Below, in pieces: positions 6,983 through 14,979 of a stretch of 64,000 nucleotides of DNA. The DNA is from Streptosporangium subroseum (GTDB lineage Bacteria > Actinomycetota > Actinomycetes > Streptosporangiales > Streptosporangiaceae). The stretch lies in assembly GCF_900188345.1 (NCBI RefSeq), contig NZ_FZOD01000003.1:286044-350043 (forward strand). Reading direction: 5' to 3'. The position numbers and the translations under genes were made by a program. The notes under the pieces were generated by a model. It was not told where the DNA came from. It saw only the letters and a list, made by a program, of their open reading frames with translations, and did not search any database. Each line of letters begins with the position of its first letter. The stretch's first letter is position 1.

Positions 6983-8425
6983 GTGAAGGCCCGACTTCGC
7001 CGTTCAGCCGCGCTGCTGGCCGGTTCGCTCATCCCCCTCGTGTGTCTGGCGGGACCGCCCGCGAGCGCCGCTCCCCCGGATCCCCTGGCCGACGCCTTCA
7101 CTCGCGCCGCCGCGACCTACGAGGTGCCCCGCGACCTGCTGGTCGCGCTCGGATACGCCGAGACCCATCTCGACGGCCACAATGGCGCGCCCAGCGCGAG
7201 TGGCGGCTACGGGGTCATGCACCTGGTCAGCAGTCCGGCCGGCCACACCCTGGAGCGAGCGGCCTCGTTGACGGGACAGCCGGTCGCGACACTGAAGGCC
7301 GACGACGCGGCCAACGTCGTGGGCGGCGCGGCGGTGCTGCGCGCCTACGCCGACGAGCTCGGGCTGGACGCCACCGCCCGTAAGGGCGCCGGGAAGTGGT
7401 ACGCGGCGGTGGCCGAATACGGCAACGCCTCGACCGCCGAGGTGGCCAGGCTGTACGCCGACACCGTCTACGACCTGATGGCCACGGGTGTCCGTACCGC
7501 CACCCCGGACGGCGAAACCGTGACCGTGACCGCCCAGACCGTGCGGCCCGATCGCGGCGCCTACGCCCAGACGCGGGACCTGGACAGATCCTTCGCGGCC
7601 GCGGCCGTGGACTACCCCTCGGCGCACTGGGTGCCTGCCAGCTCGTCCAACTACGCCGTCTCCAGCCGGCCGACGAGCAATGTGATCGACCGAATCGTCA
7701 TCCACGTGACCCAGGGCTCCTACGCCGGCACGATCTCCTGGTTCCAGAACCCCGCCGCCCAGGTCTCGGCCCACTACGTCGTCCGCTCCTCCGACGGCGA
7801 CATCACCCAGATGGTGCGCGAGAAGGACAGGGCCTTCCACGCCCGCGACTACAACAGCCGGTCCGTCGGCATCGAGCACGAAGGTTTCGTCGACAACGCC
7901 TCCTGGTTCACCGACTCGATGTATCGCGCGTCGGCCGCGCTGACCCGCAGCATCGCCGACCGGTACGGCATCCCCAAGGACCGTGCCCACATCCTCGGAC
8001 ACGTCGAGGTCCCGGGCAACGACCACACCGACCCCGGCCCGAACTGGGACTGGGCCAAGTACATGCAGTACGTCGGCGGCGACAACGGCGGCGGGAGCAA
8101 CCCGCACACCCCGCAGTCGGTATGCGGCTCCGGCTACACGGTGGTCGACTCCGCGGCGCTGGGTTCGGCGGGCACCGTCTACCTGCTCTACAACACCGCC
8201 AACGGCAACAACTGCGTGGCCACCATCAAGAGCAGTTCGCTGGGCACGGCCACCGCCACCACCGCCTACCTGGAGGTGCAGGGAAAGAGCCGCGTCACCG
8301 ACTCCGGCAACTTCGCCTACTACGCGGGCCCGGTACGCGCAGCGGCACCCGGAAAGTGCGTCAAATGGGGAGGCAAGGCGGGCGCCTCCGTCTACAACAG
8401 CCCCTTCGAACACTGCGGCAGCTGA
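6983..8425 (+). CDS. Secreted N-acetylmuramoyl-L-alanine amidase with SLT-like and SapA-like domains
   Basis: A 480-residue exported murein hydrolase. A signal peptide (SAALLAGSLIPLVCLAG, AS-A cleavage) is followed by a lysozyme/SLT-like helical region with a candidate catalytic Glu in GYAETHLDGH, residues 30-175. An amidase_2/PGRP domain comes next, residues 230-365. It has zinc-ligand candidates in IVIHVTQGS and DHTDPGPNWDW and the conserved SVGIEHEG. The final 105 residues are the four-cysteine SapA-like domain shared with the preceding gene. GAAGGAG precedes the ATG. The two genes probably arose partly by duplication or gene conversion of the C-terminal domain and may act together in spore or sheath wall remodelling; that role is inferred. 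Confidence 0.9.
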   Translation: MKARLRRSAALLAGSLIPLVCLAGPPASAAPPDPLADAFTRAAATYEVPRDLLVALGYAETHLDGHNGAPSASGGYGVMHLVSSPAGHTLERAASLTGQPVATLKADDAANVVGGAAVLRAYADELGLDATARKGAGKWYAAVAEYGNASTAEVARLYADTVYDLMATGVRTATPDGETVTVTAQTVRPDRGAYAQTRDLDRSFAAAAVDYPSAHWVPASSSNYAVSSRPTSNVIDRIVIHVTQGSYAGTISWFQNPAAQVSAHYVVRSSDGDITQMVREKDRAFHARDYNSRSVGIEHEGFVDNASWFTDSMYRASAALTRSIADRYGIPKDRAHILGHVEVPGNDHTDPGPNWDWAKYMQYVGGDNGGGSNPHTPQSVCGSGYTVVDSAALGSAGTVYLLYNTANGNNCVATIKSSSLGTATATTAYLEVQGKSRVTDSGNFAYYAGPVRAAAPGKCVKWGGKAGASVYNSPFEHCGS

Positions 8426-8430
8426 AGTCG

Positions 8431-8480
8431 GCTCCACCGGCTCACCCGGCTCTGGATGGAGCCGGGTGAGCCGGTGGAGC
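8431..8480. terminator. Strong bidirectional hairpin terminator
   Basis: Perfect 22-bp inverted repeat (8431-8452 with 8459-8480) around a 6-base loop, starting 5 bases after the amidase stop. It sits between convergent genes and could serve both. Confidence 0.85.
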
Positions 8481-8509
8481 GTCCTCGGATCGGCGGCGGA
8501 CAGCTCCGG

Positions 8510-8670
8510 CCGGAGGGTGAGTGACCAAGCTCATTCGACACCCGTTCCGGCCGGATGGTGAGTGACCGGGGTCATTCGACACCCGTACCGGCCGAAGGGT
8601 GAGCGACCGGGGTCATTCGACACCCGTACCGGCCGAAGGGTGAGCGACCGGGGTCATTTGACGCCCGTGG
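8510..8670. repeat. 41-bp tandem repeat ending in the 3' end of the BTRD1 gene
   Basis: TCATTCGACACCCG recurs at 8531, 8572 and 8613, and as TCATTTGACGCCCG at 8654, a constant 41-base step. The last copy contains the real stop codon and final codons (STGVK) of the minus-strand gene, so the array looks like duplication of that gene's 3' end outward into the intergenic space. Confidence 0.85.
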
Positions 8671-9616
8671 ACCGCTGCGCGGCCCCGTCGTCCGTTGTCT
8701 CCTTCAGCCAGAGCGCCGCGAACCGGGGCGAGCCGGTGCCGTAACCGCTGACATCGGAGAGCCGGTAACCCTGCCTGACCAGCCGGTCGAACTCCGCCTG
8801 GTACTGCGCCGACGTCAGACCATGCCGCGCAACCCACGCCGATCCACCCGTCCGCTCCCAGATCGCCGCGTACAGGGCCCTCCCGCCGACCTCGTAGCCA
8901 TCCACGTGCACGAGACGGTAACCCCGCCCGGTCAGCCGGTCGAACTCCGCCTGATACCGCGCCGACGTCAGACCATGCCGCGCAACCCGCGCGGGCCCAC
9001 TCGACCGCTCCCAGATCGCCGCGTACTGGGCCTCCCTGCCGACCCTGTAACCGCTGACGTCGGTGAGACGGTAGCCCTGCCCGGTCAATCGGTCGAACTC
9101 CGCCTGGTACTGCGCCGACGTCAGACCATGCCGCGCGACCCGCGCGGGCCCACTCGACCGCTCCCAGATCGCCGCGTACTGGGCCTCCCTGCCGACGCCG
9201 TAGCCATCCACATGCACCAGGCGATAGCCCAGCCCGACCAGGCGATCGAACTCCGCCTGATACTGCGCCGACGTCAGACCATGCCGGGCAATCCATGCCG
9301 GTCCACTCGACTGTTCCCAGATCGCCGCGTACAGGGCCCTCCCACCGGCCTCGTAGCCATCCACGTGCACGAGGCGGTAACCCCGCCCGGTCAGCCGGTC
9401 GAACTCCGCCTGATACTGCGCCGACGACAGATTGTGGCGTGCCTGCCAGGGAGCCGGCTCCGAGGTCCGCGCCGTACCGGCGCCGAGGTCACCCGCGCGC
9501 TCGGCGACGTCTGCCGCCGATGCCACCCCGGCTCGTCCAAGGCCGAAAAGCGCACCCAGACCGATGCCCGCGTGGAGCACACCGCGCCGACTGAACAACC
9601 CCGATGAATCCCGCAT
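8654..9616 (-). CDS. Tat-exported bacterial tandem repeat domain 1 (BTRD1) protein
   Basis: A 320-residue protein. The N-terminus carries a twin-arginine signal, SRRGVLHAG followed by a hydrophobic GIGLGALFGLG and an AS-A cleavage site. The mature part is about five tandem copies of a 49-residue unit of the form ARHGLTSAQYQAEFDRL, GYRLVHVDGY, YAAIWE, which is the BTRD1 structural repeat found in secreted hydrolases and adhesins. Copies are also very similar in DNA. The ATG at 9616 is preferred over upstream in-frame ATGs because GGAGAG lies 5 bases before it. With no catalytic domain visible, it is probably a surface or binding protein; ligand unknown. Confidence 0.85.
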   Translation of the reverse strand: MRDSSGLFSRRGVLHAGIGLGALFGLGRAGVASAADVAERAGDLGAGTARTSEPAPWQARHNLSSAQYQAEFDRLTGRGYRLVHVDGYEAGGRALYAAIWEQSSGPAWIARHGLTSAQYQAEFDRLVGLGYRLVHVDGYGVGREAQYAAIWERSSGPARVARHGLTSAQYQAEFDRLTGQGYRLTDVSGYRVGREAQYAAIWERSSGPARVARHGLTSARYQAEFDRLTGRGYRLVHVDGYEVGGRALYAAIWERTGGSAWVARHGLTSAQYQAEFDRLVRQGYRLSDVSGYGTGSPRFAALWLKETTDDGAAQRSTGVK

Positions 9617-9869
9617 GTCGCCTCTCCTCATTTCACTCATCGTCACGCTGAGTTACATGAAGATACGGAACGGGCAAGATATCGAGCATCCTCTTCGCGG
9701 CGGGTCCGAGGTAAAGAAAGAAGAACGGACTGTCCCTACCGGCACATCACCCATCGACCGGCTCAGGCCGCCGGAGGCCTCCGCCCAAGCGGGCCGAAGG
9801 CGACGTTGACCTGCTCGCGCGGGCGGTCGTCCGGATCCCGGGCCCGTACGGCAGGAAGCTCCGCGCCCC

Positions 9870-10367
9870 TTACACGGCCGACGCCTGTCCGCGCACGGCC
9901 CGGTGAGCGGCGTTGGCGCTGCCGGCGGCGGCGATCACCTGGGTCAGCATCCCGTGAAGCTGCTGGAGCTCGGCCAGTTCCATTCCCAGGCGTTCGACGA
10001 TCGCCGCGGGGATCTTCTCGGCTTCGTCGCGAAGCCTCCGACCGGCCGGGGTGAGGGTGACCGCGAGGGAACGCTCATCCTGGCCGGCACGCGAACGGTG
10101 GACGAACCCGCTGGCCTCAAGGCGCTTGAGCAGGGGGGACAGCGTGGCGGGCTCCAACTGGAGCAGCCGGCTGAGGTCCTTGACCGACAGCGGCGCGTAC
10201 TGCCACAGCGCCAGCATCACCAGGTACTGAGGATGGGTCAGCCCCATCGGCTCCAGCAACGGGCGGTAGACCGCGATCACACCGCGCGAGGCGACCGCCA
10301 GGGCGAAGCAGACCTGGTTCTCCAGGGACAGCGGGTCGGGAATGTCGCCGATGTCACTCAATGGCAT
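9870..10367 (-). CDS. OhrR-like MarR family regulator
   Basis: A 165-residue winged-helix regulator. Near residue 20, LENQVCFALAVASRG places a cysteine where OhrR peroxide sensors have their reactive Cys. The winged helix reads LSRLLQLEPATLSPLLKRLEASGFV, with the wing arginines in RAGQDERSLAVTLTPAGRRL. By family it should repress in the reduced state and release DNA on oxidation by organic peroxides. It is divergent from a truncated rhodanese, and two palindrome-like boxes lie between them. GGAG abuts the ATG; a TTG two codons later has better spacing, so the start is slightly uncertain. Confidence 0.87.
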   Translation of the reverse strand: MPLSDIGDIPDPLSLENQVCFALAVASRGVIAVYRPLLEPMGLTHPQYLVMLALWQYAPLSVKDLSRLLQLEPATLSPLLKRLEASGFVHRSRAGQDERSLAVTLTPAGRRLRDEAEKIPAAIVERLGMELAELQQLHGMLTQVIAAAGSANAAHRAVRGQASAV

Positions 10368-10397
10368 CTCCAGGGAAGTCGTAGCCGTGCTATAAAA

Positions 10398-10424
10398 TTA
10401 GCGTACGAACAGTTAGTGCACTAA
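10398..10424. promoter_or_regulatory. Paired MarR-type operator boxes
   Basis: TTAGTGCACTAA (10413-10424) is a perfect 12-bp palindrome. TTAGCGTACGAA (10398-10409) is a related half-matching box 15 bases to the left, on the same helical register within about half a turn. They sit in the divergent gap upstream of the OhrR-like gene and over its probable promoter, the position expected for autoregulation. Confidence 0.65.
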
Positions 10425-10487
10425 TCCATCCCCCGCCGGCCGCAGCGGGCGCCCTCGATGCCCCCTTCCTACCATCGGAGAGAAGCC

Positions 10488-10685
10488 ATGAGCCGCTCCA
10501 CCGTGCTTGTCGACGCCCCCTGGGTGCTGGAACATTTCGATGGCGCCGGCGCCGTCCTGGTCGGCGCCTACGACAAGGACCGCATCCCCGGAGCCGTGAA
10601 GATCGACTGGAAGGACGGCCCCCGTCGAGCGGGGGGCCGCCTCGTGACACCGCCGCCCGTGCTGTGCGGGGGTGCGGCCGGATGA
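10488..10685 (+). pseudogene. Truncated rhodanese (thiosulfate sulfurtransferase) fragment
   Basis: The first 45 residues (MSRSTVLVDAPWVLEHFD, AYDKDRIPGAVKIDW) match the N-terminus of two-domain thiosulfate sulfurtransferases. There is a good ribosome binding site (GGAG) 9 bases before the ATG. After KIDWKDGP the similarity ends and a stop follows 17 codons later. The catalytic-cysteine domain is absent, and the VEVDEDT-like segment expected near residue 25 is also missing. It is most likely a deletion remnant. Its position opposite an OhrR-like regulator suggests that a redox-controlled sulfurtransferase was once intact here. Confidence 0.65.
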
Positions 10686-10711
10686 GCACTCACTCCACCC
10701 CGGAGACCGTC

Positions 10712-10897
10712 ATGCCTCGTCAGAAGAGGAAAACGCTGGAAGAGCGGATCGCCGACCGTCAGGCACAGAGAGCTCCGCTGCGAGAGGGAAAGCAGTTCGA
10801 GCACGGACCCGCCAAGTTCGTGTTCATCTTCCTCATCGTGCTCCTCGTGGTGCTTCACTTCGGAGGTCTCGTCGTCCTCATGGTGCTGGACCATTGA
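10712..10897 (+). CDS. Small single-pass membrane protein
   Basis: A 61-residue protein with a charged N-terminal half (RQKRKTLEERIADRQAQR) and one C-terminal transmembrane helix (FVFIFLIVLLVVLHFGGLVV). The ATG at 10712 has GGAG six bases upstream. An in-frame ATG at 10682, overlapping the end of the rhodanese remnant as ATGA, would add ten residues. No family recognised. Confidence 0.55.
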   Translation: MPRQKRKTLEERIADRQAQRAPLREGKQFEHGPAKFVFIFLIVLLVVLHFGGLVVLMVLDH

Positions 10898-11126
10898 TCG
10901 ACCGGCACCGGCCCGTCAATCGACGCATCAGGCGGTCCGGACCACCTTTGACGTTGACGTATCCGCGGGTCGCGCCGGAGACGGCCTCTCCTCCCGCGGT
11001 CATGCCACAGGCGAACGGGCATGGATTGCAAACACGCTGCAATCGATGGGGCCTACTAATGGACGCAGCGAGCCCCGGGCAGTGCTTCAGGGGAACCGGG
11101 GCACCCCTCGCCTCGGGAGATCGACC

Positions 11127-11675
11127 ATGCATCGCTCCGTTCGCCGTCTGCTCGGGTCCGCCGCCACCGTCGCCGTCGCGGCGTCGCTCTCACTGACCGT
11201 CGCGGATGGGACGTCCGCGAGCGTCACCTCCTCCGCCATCCCTCAGTTCACGATGCCGAAGGTCTACGGGACGCGGTTCCAGGCCGCCTCCCACCACGAC
11301 TTCACCAAGGGCATCCTCCGCTCGCGCGACGACGGCATCCTGCGCGGCTGGGTGCGCTCCTACAACAAAGGCACCGCGGAGTACACGCCCGTCAGATGGG
11401 TCAGCGGCAAGCAGGAAGAGGACGGGTTCTTCGCCGGCCCCGAAAAGGGTGACGTCTCCGGCTACAGATCGCCGGTGTCGAGCAAGGCAGTGCTCTACAG
11501 CACGACCGGCTGCAAGATCTCCGGGACCCGGGTGACCGCCGACGAGCGAGGGCTGGGCACCACACGCTGCTCCACGCAGGGGCTGACCGCCCATCTGGAG
11601 GCGGGGTATCGGGCCGCCATGATCACCGTCTACCGCGGCCAGATCGTGAAGATCCAGGAGATCAGCACTCCGTAA
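11127..11675 (+). CDS. Secreted protein of unknown function
   Basis: A 182-residue protein with a clear signal peptide: RRLLGSAATVAVAASLSLTV and a cleavage region around ADGTSAS. The mature part is about 150 residues, with two cysteines (GCKISG and RCSTQG) that could form a disulfide. Charged and aromatic segments such as FTKGILRSRDDGILRGW are present. GGGAG lies 8 bases before the ATG. No domain recognised. In the 229-base gap before it, the inverted repeat ATTGCA / TGCAAT at 11025-11043 may be an operator. Confidence 0.7.
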   Translation: MHRSVRRLLGSAATVAVAASLSLTVADGTSASVTSSAIPQFTMPKVYGTRFQAASHHDFTKGILRSRDDGILRGWVRSYNKGTAEYTPVRWVSGKQEEDGFFAGPEKGDVSGYRSPVSSKAVLYSTTGCKISGTRVTADERGLGTTRCSTQGLTAHLEAGYRAAMITVYRGQIVKIQEISTP

Positions 11676-11696
11676 GCGTGCCGGTTCCCTCCCCGG

Positions 11697-12071
11697 TCAC
11701 TCCGGTTCCAGAGGATGCCTCCAGGGAGCGAGCACGCAGAACTCGTTGCCGTCCGGGTCCGCGAGCACCACCCAGCCCGCGTCCTCGGGCTGCCCGATGT
11801 CCACCCGGTGGGCCCCCAGCCCGATCAGCCGCTCGACCTCGGCGTCCTGATCGTCGGGGTTGAGCTCGATGTGCAGGCGGCTCTTGCCCTGCCTGGGCTC
11901 GTCAAGCGGGGCGAAGACCATCCCCGGATGGCTGAACTCGTCCTTGGCGATGGCCACCTCGCCCTGCGGGCCCTCGAAGACGATCTGGTAACCCAGCGCG
12001 CGAGCCCAGAAGTCGGCCAGCTTGGCGGGGGCTGGGCTGTGGATCGCGAGGCAGAACCAGGTGCTCGGCAT
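11697..12071 (-). CDS. VOC family (glyoxalase/bleomycin-resistance-like) protein
   Basis: A 124-residue single VOC module. It has an N-terminal FCLAIHSPAPAKLADFWARALGY, a metal-site region SRLHIELNPDD, and the closing VVLADPDGNEFCVLAP. The family includes metal-dependent dioxygenases, isomerases and drug-binding proteins, and this one cannot be assigned to a substrate. A longer upstream frame to 12392 has no homology-like character, so the start at 12071 is preferred. It is convergent with the preceding secreted-protein gene. Confidence 0.85.
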   Translation of the reverse strand: MPSTWFCLAIHSPAPAKLADFWARALGYQIVFEGPQGEVAIAKDEFSHPGMVFAPLDEPRQGKSRLHIELNPDDQDAEVERLIGLGAHRVDIGQPEDAGWVVLADPDGNEFCVLAPWRHPLEPE

Positions 12072-12419
12072 GGTTGGATTTCTACCGCCTACTCCCCCGT
12101 CGAGTCCAGATTCCGGACGGCAAGCGGACAGCGGCACCGTGCGATCTTCACCTGACGCGCGGTCACAAGCCGTCCGGCCGGAACCCGTCGTCCAGGTGGT
12201 CCGGTGGCCATGACATCCCTGGACCGCCTCTCCGGAAAGGCCATGCGGGGGCAAAGGTCGTTTTAGTCGATGCCGTGAGCGGCGTGGAGCACCGGCGCCG
12301 CCGACCTGTTCACCGATGCTCGTAGTGCTGATATGCCACGACGTCGCGAAGCGGGTAGCACGCTTAATGATCTCCACTGATGGACGGCGCACCGCCTGCG
12401 TCCGGAAAGCCGGGCATCG
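12072..12419. other. Intergenic stretch between divergent genes
   Basis: It separates the divergently transcribed VOC and DMT genes and should hold both promoters. No repeats, hairpins or coding signals were recognised. Confidence 0.35.
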
Positions 12420-13283
12420 ATGATCGCGGTGATCCTGGCCGTGCTCACCGCCGCGTGCAACGCCCTCTCATCGGTGCTGCAGAAGCGCGCGACGCGGACC
12501 GTGCCGGAAAGCGACGCGTTCAGGCTCATACTGATCTGGGACCTGATCCGGCGCCCGTTGTGGCTGGGCGGCATCGCCGCGCTCATCGGAGGCTTCGTCT
12601 TCCAGGCCGCCGCGCTGAGCTTCGGCGGGCTCTCCCTCGTGCAGCCCATCCTCGTCGTCGAACTGCCCTTCACGATGATTCTCCTCTCGTGCCTGTCGCG
12701 CACCCGGCTGTCCCGGGAAACGTGGCTGGCCATCGGCATCCTGACCGCCGGGCTGACCATCCTGCTCGCCAGCGCCGACCCGACGGTGGAACAACGAATC
12801 CCAAGACCGGCCGACTGGGTGATCGCCACGATCGTGACGGTCGGTATCGCGGGATGTCTGGTCGCGATGGCGAGGCTCAGGCACGGCGAGTCCAGGGCGG
12901 TCCTGCTCGGGACCGCGTCCGGCCTGGGATTCGCCTTCACCGCCGCGCTGATAACCGAGAACACCCGTGTCTTCGCGGAGGACCCGCTCAGCCTGCTGAC
13001 CACCTGGCCGCTGTACTCCATGGTCGTGGCGGGCCTCATCAGCCTCTTCCTCCTGCAGAACGCGCTGCAGAGCGGAAGCCTCGTGACCGTTCAACCGGCG
13101 CTCAACGTCACCGACCCCGTCGCCAGCATCGGGTACGGCGTCGCGCTGTTCGACGAGGACATCCGGTTGGGTCCGTGGATCATGCTGGAGTTGCTCGGCT
13201 TGGGGTTGATCCTCTACGGCAGCGTCCGGCTGGCCCGATCGTCCATCCACCGGCGGCCTGGGGCCGGCACCTGGGAGGGGTGA
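12420..13283 (+). CDS. DMT-superfamily (EamA-like) membrane protein
   Basis: A 287-residue integral membrane protein with about nine hydrophobic helices. It begins MIAVILAVLTAACNALSSVLQKRA, the typical first helix of the actinobacterial DMT group, and has the internal two-fold pattern (SLVQPILVVELPF and later SLVTVQPALNVTDPV) of the family. It probably exports or imports a small metabolite; the substrate cannot be inferred. The last ten residues run into the 46-47 bp tandem repeat region. Confidence 0.82.
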   Translation: MIAVILAVLTAACNALSSVLQKRATRTVPESDAFRLILIWDLIRRPLWLGGIAALIGGFVFQAAALSFGGLSLVQPILVVELPFTMILLSCLSRTRLSRETWLAIGILTAGLTILLASADPTVEQRIPRPADWVIATIVTVGIAGCLVAMARLRHGESRAVLLGTASGLGFAFTAALITENTRVFAEDPLSLLTTWPLYSMVVAGLISLFLLQNALQSGSLVTVQPALNVTDPVASIGYGVALFDEDIRLGPWIMLELLGLGLILYGSVRLARSSIHRRPGAGTWEG

Positions 13284-13284
13284 G

Positions 13285-13475
13285 GACCCCGAAAGGCGAG
13301 AGATGAGACCGGCGCCCCAGGGCGTGAAGGGCCTCCGAAGAACGAGGGATGAGACCAGAGGCCCGGGAGCGTGAAGTGCCTCCCAAGCGCGAGGGATGAG
13401 GCCCGAGGCCCAGCGGCGTTAGGGCCTCCGAAGGAGCGGGGGACGGGGTCAGAGGCCCGGAGGAACGAGAAAGGA
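13285..13475. repeat. 46-47 bp tandem repeat, four copies
   Basis: GATGAGACC-like landmarks recur at 13302, 13348, 13395 and 13442, steps of 46 and 47 bases, with AGAGGCCC and GCCTCC blocks in each copy. The array fills the convergent gap after the DMT gene and reaches the 3' end of the glycosyltransferase gene. The non-triplet step suggests it is not translated. Confidence 0.8.
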
Positions 13476-14747
13476 CTCGGCGGGAGACAGGGCGAACAGT
13501 GCGGCTCCCCGGGCGACCTGCCGGTCGCGTTCCTCTCCGTGACCGAATCGGTCCAGCGCCGCGAGCAGCTCCCCCGTGTCACGCGCGTACACGCTCAGTC
13601 CGGCCCGCGCCATGGCCCTCGCGCCGTCCCGGCCGTGACCGGGAATCGGCCGGTAGGAGACGACCGGCACTCCGGCCGCCATCGCCTCCCTGCACGTCAC
13701 GCCCGCCGCGTTGTCCACCAGCGCGTACGCGGTGGCCATCAGCCCCGGCATGTCGTCGCACCAGCCAAGGGCGATGCCCGTGTGCCGCAGACGGCGGCGC
13801 AGTTCGCGGTTGTGCCCGCAGAGGATGACGGGCAGGTAGCGTCCCGAGCGAGCCAGGACGCGCGCCGTCTCCTCCACACCGCCCACGCCCCACGCGCCGG
13901 CCGAGACGAGGACCAACCGGTCTCCCGCGCGGGCACCGATCCGGGATCGCATCGACGCCGCACCGATCCCGGGCCGCGGCTCCGGGCGTACGGCCGGCGC
14001 CACCCCGCTCTCAGGCTGCCCGGAATCCGAATGCACGGCCGGCGCCACCCCGCTCTCCGTCCGTCCGGAGTCCGAATGCACGGCCGGTACCGCGCCGCTC
14101 TCAGGCTGCCCGGAATCGGGACGTACGATCGGCGTCACCCCGGGACCGGGCCGCCGGAATCCCAGCCGTACGACGGGAGCGTGACAGGACACCGGGCAGC
14201 CCGTCGCGGTGTGGACGACGTGTGCGGTCGCCAGGTCCGGGCACAGATACCGGTCGTTTCCCGGATGCAACCAGAGCCGATGCGCCGCGAAGTCGGTCAG
14301 CAGGACGGTGCTGGGGACCGGCAGACGACCATGCCACCTCAGATGCCCGGCCGCCTGCGCGGCCACGTGGAAGGTCGAGACGACCTCGGCCACCTGCCGG
14401 CTGCCGACGAGTCTTCTCAGCCGTGCCGCGATCACGATCGTCAGCGGCGACACCGACGGCGCCCGGCCGGGTACGAAGAAGATCTGGTAGATCAGCGCGT
14501 ACAGCCAGGGGGCGGAGCGCATCATCCAGCTGTACCACCCGCGCAGTGCCGTCCCCAGCCGCAGCGGGAGCAGGTCCAGGATGTCGACCACCTCGGCTTC
14601 GACGCCCTCGGCGGCGAGCCGCCTGACCAGTTCCATCGCGATCACGTCGTGCCCGGACCCCATGCTCGCGCTGAGGATCAGCACCGTGGGCCGCGCCGCG
14701 GCCTCCCGCGCGGGGAACCGGCGTGACGAACCGTGCCGCGCCGGCAT
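13449..14747 (-). CDS. MGDG-synthase-like / GT28 glycosyltransferase
   Basis: A 432-residue protein. The N-terminal MGDG-synthase domain begins VLILSASMGSGHDVIAMELVRRL near residue 16 and includes STFHVAAQ and VLLTDFAAH. The C-terminal GT28-like half has LVLVSAGAWGVGGVEET, VILCGHN, GWCDDMPGLM and the nucleotide-sugar-binding NAAGVTCREAMAAGVPVV. It should transfer a sugar to a lipid acceptor at the inner membrane face. Between the halves lies an insertion of 15-residue repeats. The ATG at 14747 follows GAGAGAGACC. It is divergent from a polysaccharide deacetylase and just upstream of the hopanoid operon, so a lipid or envelope role is plausible. Confidence 0.82.
   Translation of the reverse strand: MPARHGSSRRFPAREAAARPTVLILSASMGSGHDVIAMELVRRLAAEGVEAEVVDILDLLPLRLGTALRGWYSWMMRSAPWLYALIYQIFFVPGRAPSVSPLTIVIAARLRRLVGSRQVAEVVSTFHVAAQAAGHLRWHGRLPVPSTVLLTDFAAHRLWLHPGNDRYLCPDLATAHVVHTATGCPVSCHAPVVRLGFRRPGPGVTPIVRPDSGQPESGAVPAVHSDSGRTESGVAPAVHSDSGQPESGVAPAVRPEPRPGIGAASMRSRIGARAGDRLVLVSAGAWGVGGVEETARVLARSGRYLPVILCGHNRELRRRLRHTGIALGWCDDMPGLMATAYALVDNAAGVTCREAMAAGVPVVSYRPIPGHGRDGARAMARAGLSVYARDTGELLAALDRFGHGEERDRQVARGAALFALSPAESFLVPPGL
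13995..14140. repeat. 45-bp in-frame repeats inside the MGDG-synthase-like gene
   Basis: Three to four 45-bp copies encode a 15-residue unit like VAPAVHSDSGQPESG between the two glycosyltransferase halves (gene residues about 205-255). They lie in the expected linker, so they should lengthen a flexible segment without breaking the folds. Confidence 0.8.
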
Positions 14748-14757
14748 CGTGGTCTCT

Positions 14758-14979
14758 CTCACACGGACCTGGAACAATCTCACGCGGACCTGAAACGACC
14801 TCACGCAGATCCGAAACAACGAAACGCGACGCGCCGGCGCGTCATGGTCCCTCTCGCACGCGGACTTGAAATAACGGAGCGCGGCGCGTTGGCACATCGT
14901 GGCCTTTCGCACGCAGATTTGAATTAACGGAGTGTGGCGCATTGGCGCATCGTGTCCTTTGGCTCGCAGACTTGATGTG
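14758..14979. repeat. Two tandem arrays between divergent genes (21 bp x3 and 53 bp x3)
   Basis: 14758-14820 holds three 21-bp units like CTCACGCGGACCTGAAACGAC. From about 14830 to 14979, blocks with CGCACGCAGATTTGAATTAA recur in steps of 53 bases (for example CGCACG at 14855 and 14908). Each 53-bp copy also contains a GCATCGTGTCC-like block that resembles the real start region of the minus-strand gene at 14745. The array occupies the shared divergent promoter region. Confidence 0.75.

Noticed and set aside
7004..8437. 477-codon frame opposite the amidase gene
   Set aside because: Low-complexity Gly/Val/Arg text with no domain; the amidase on the other strand is unmistakable.
8510..8670. CRISPR-like array of 41-bp units
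   Set aside because: Head-to-tail units with no variable spacers and no cas genes nearby.
13371..14726. Long open frame on the + strand opposite the MGDG-synthase-like gene
   Set aside because: It is a GC-driven shadow frame: no family motifs, while the minus strand has a clear two-domain glycosyltransferase.
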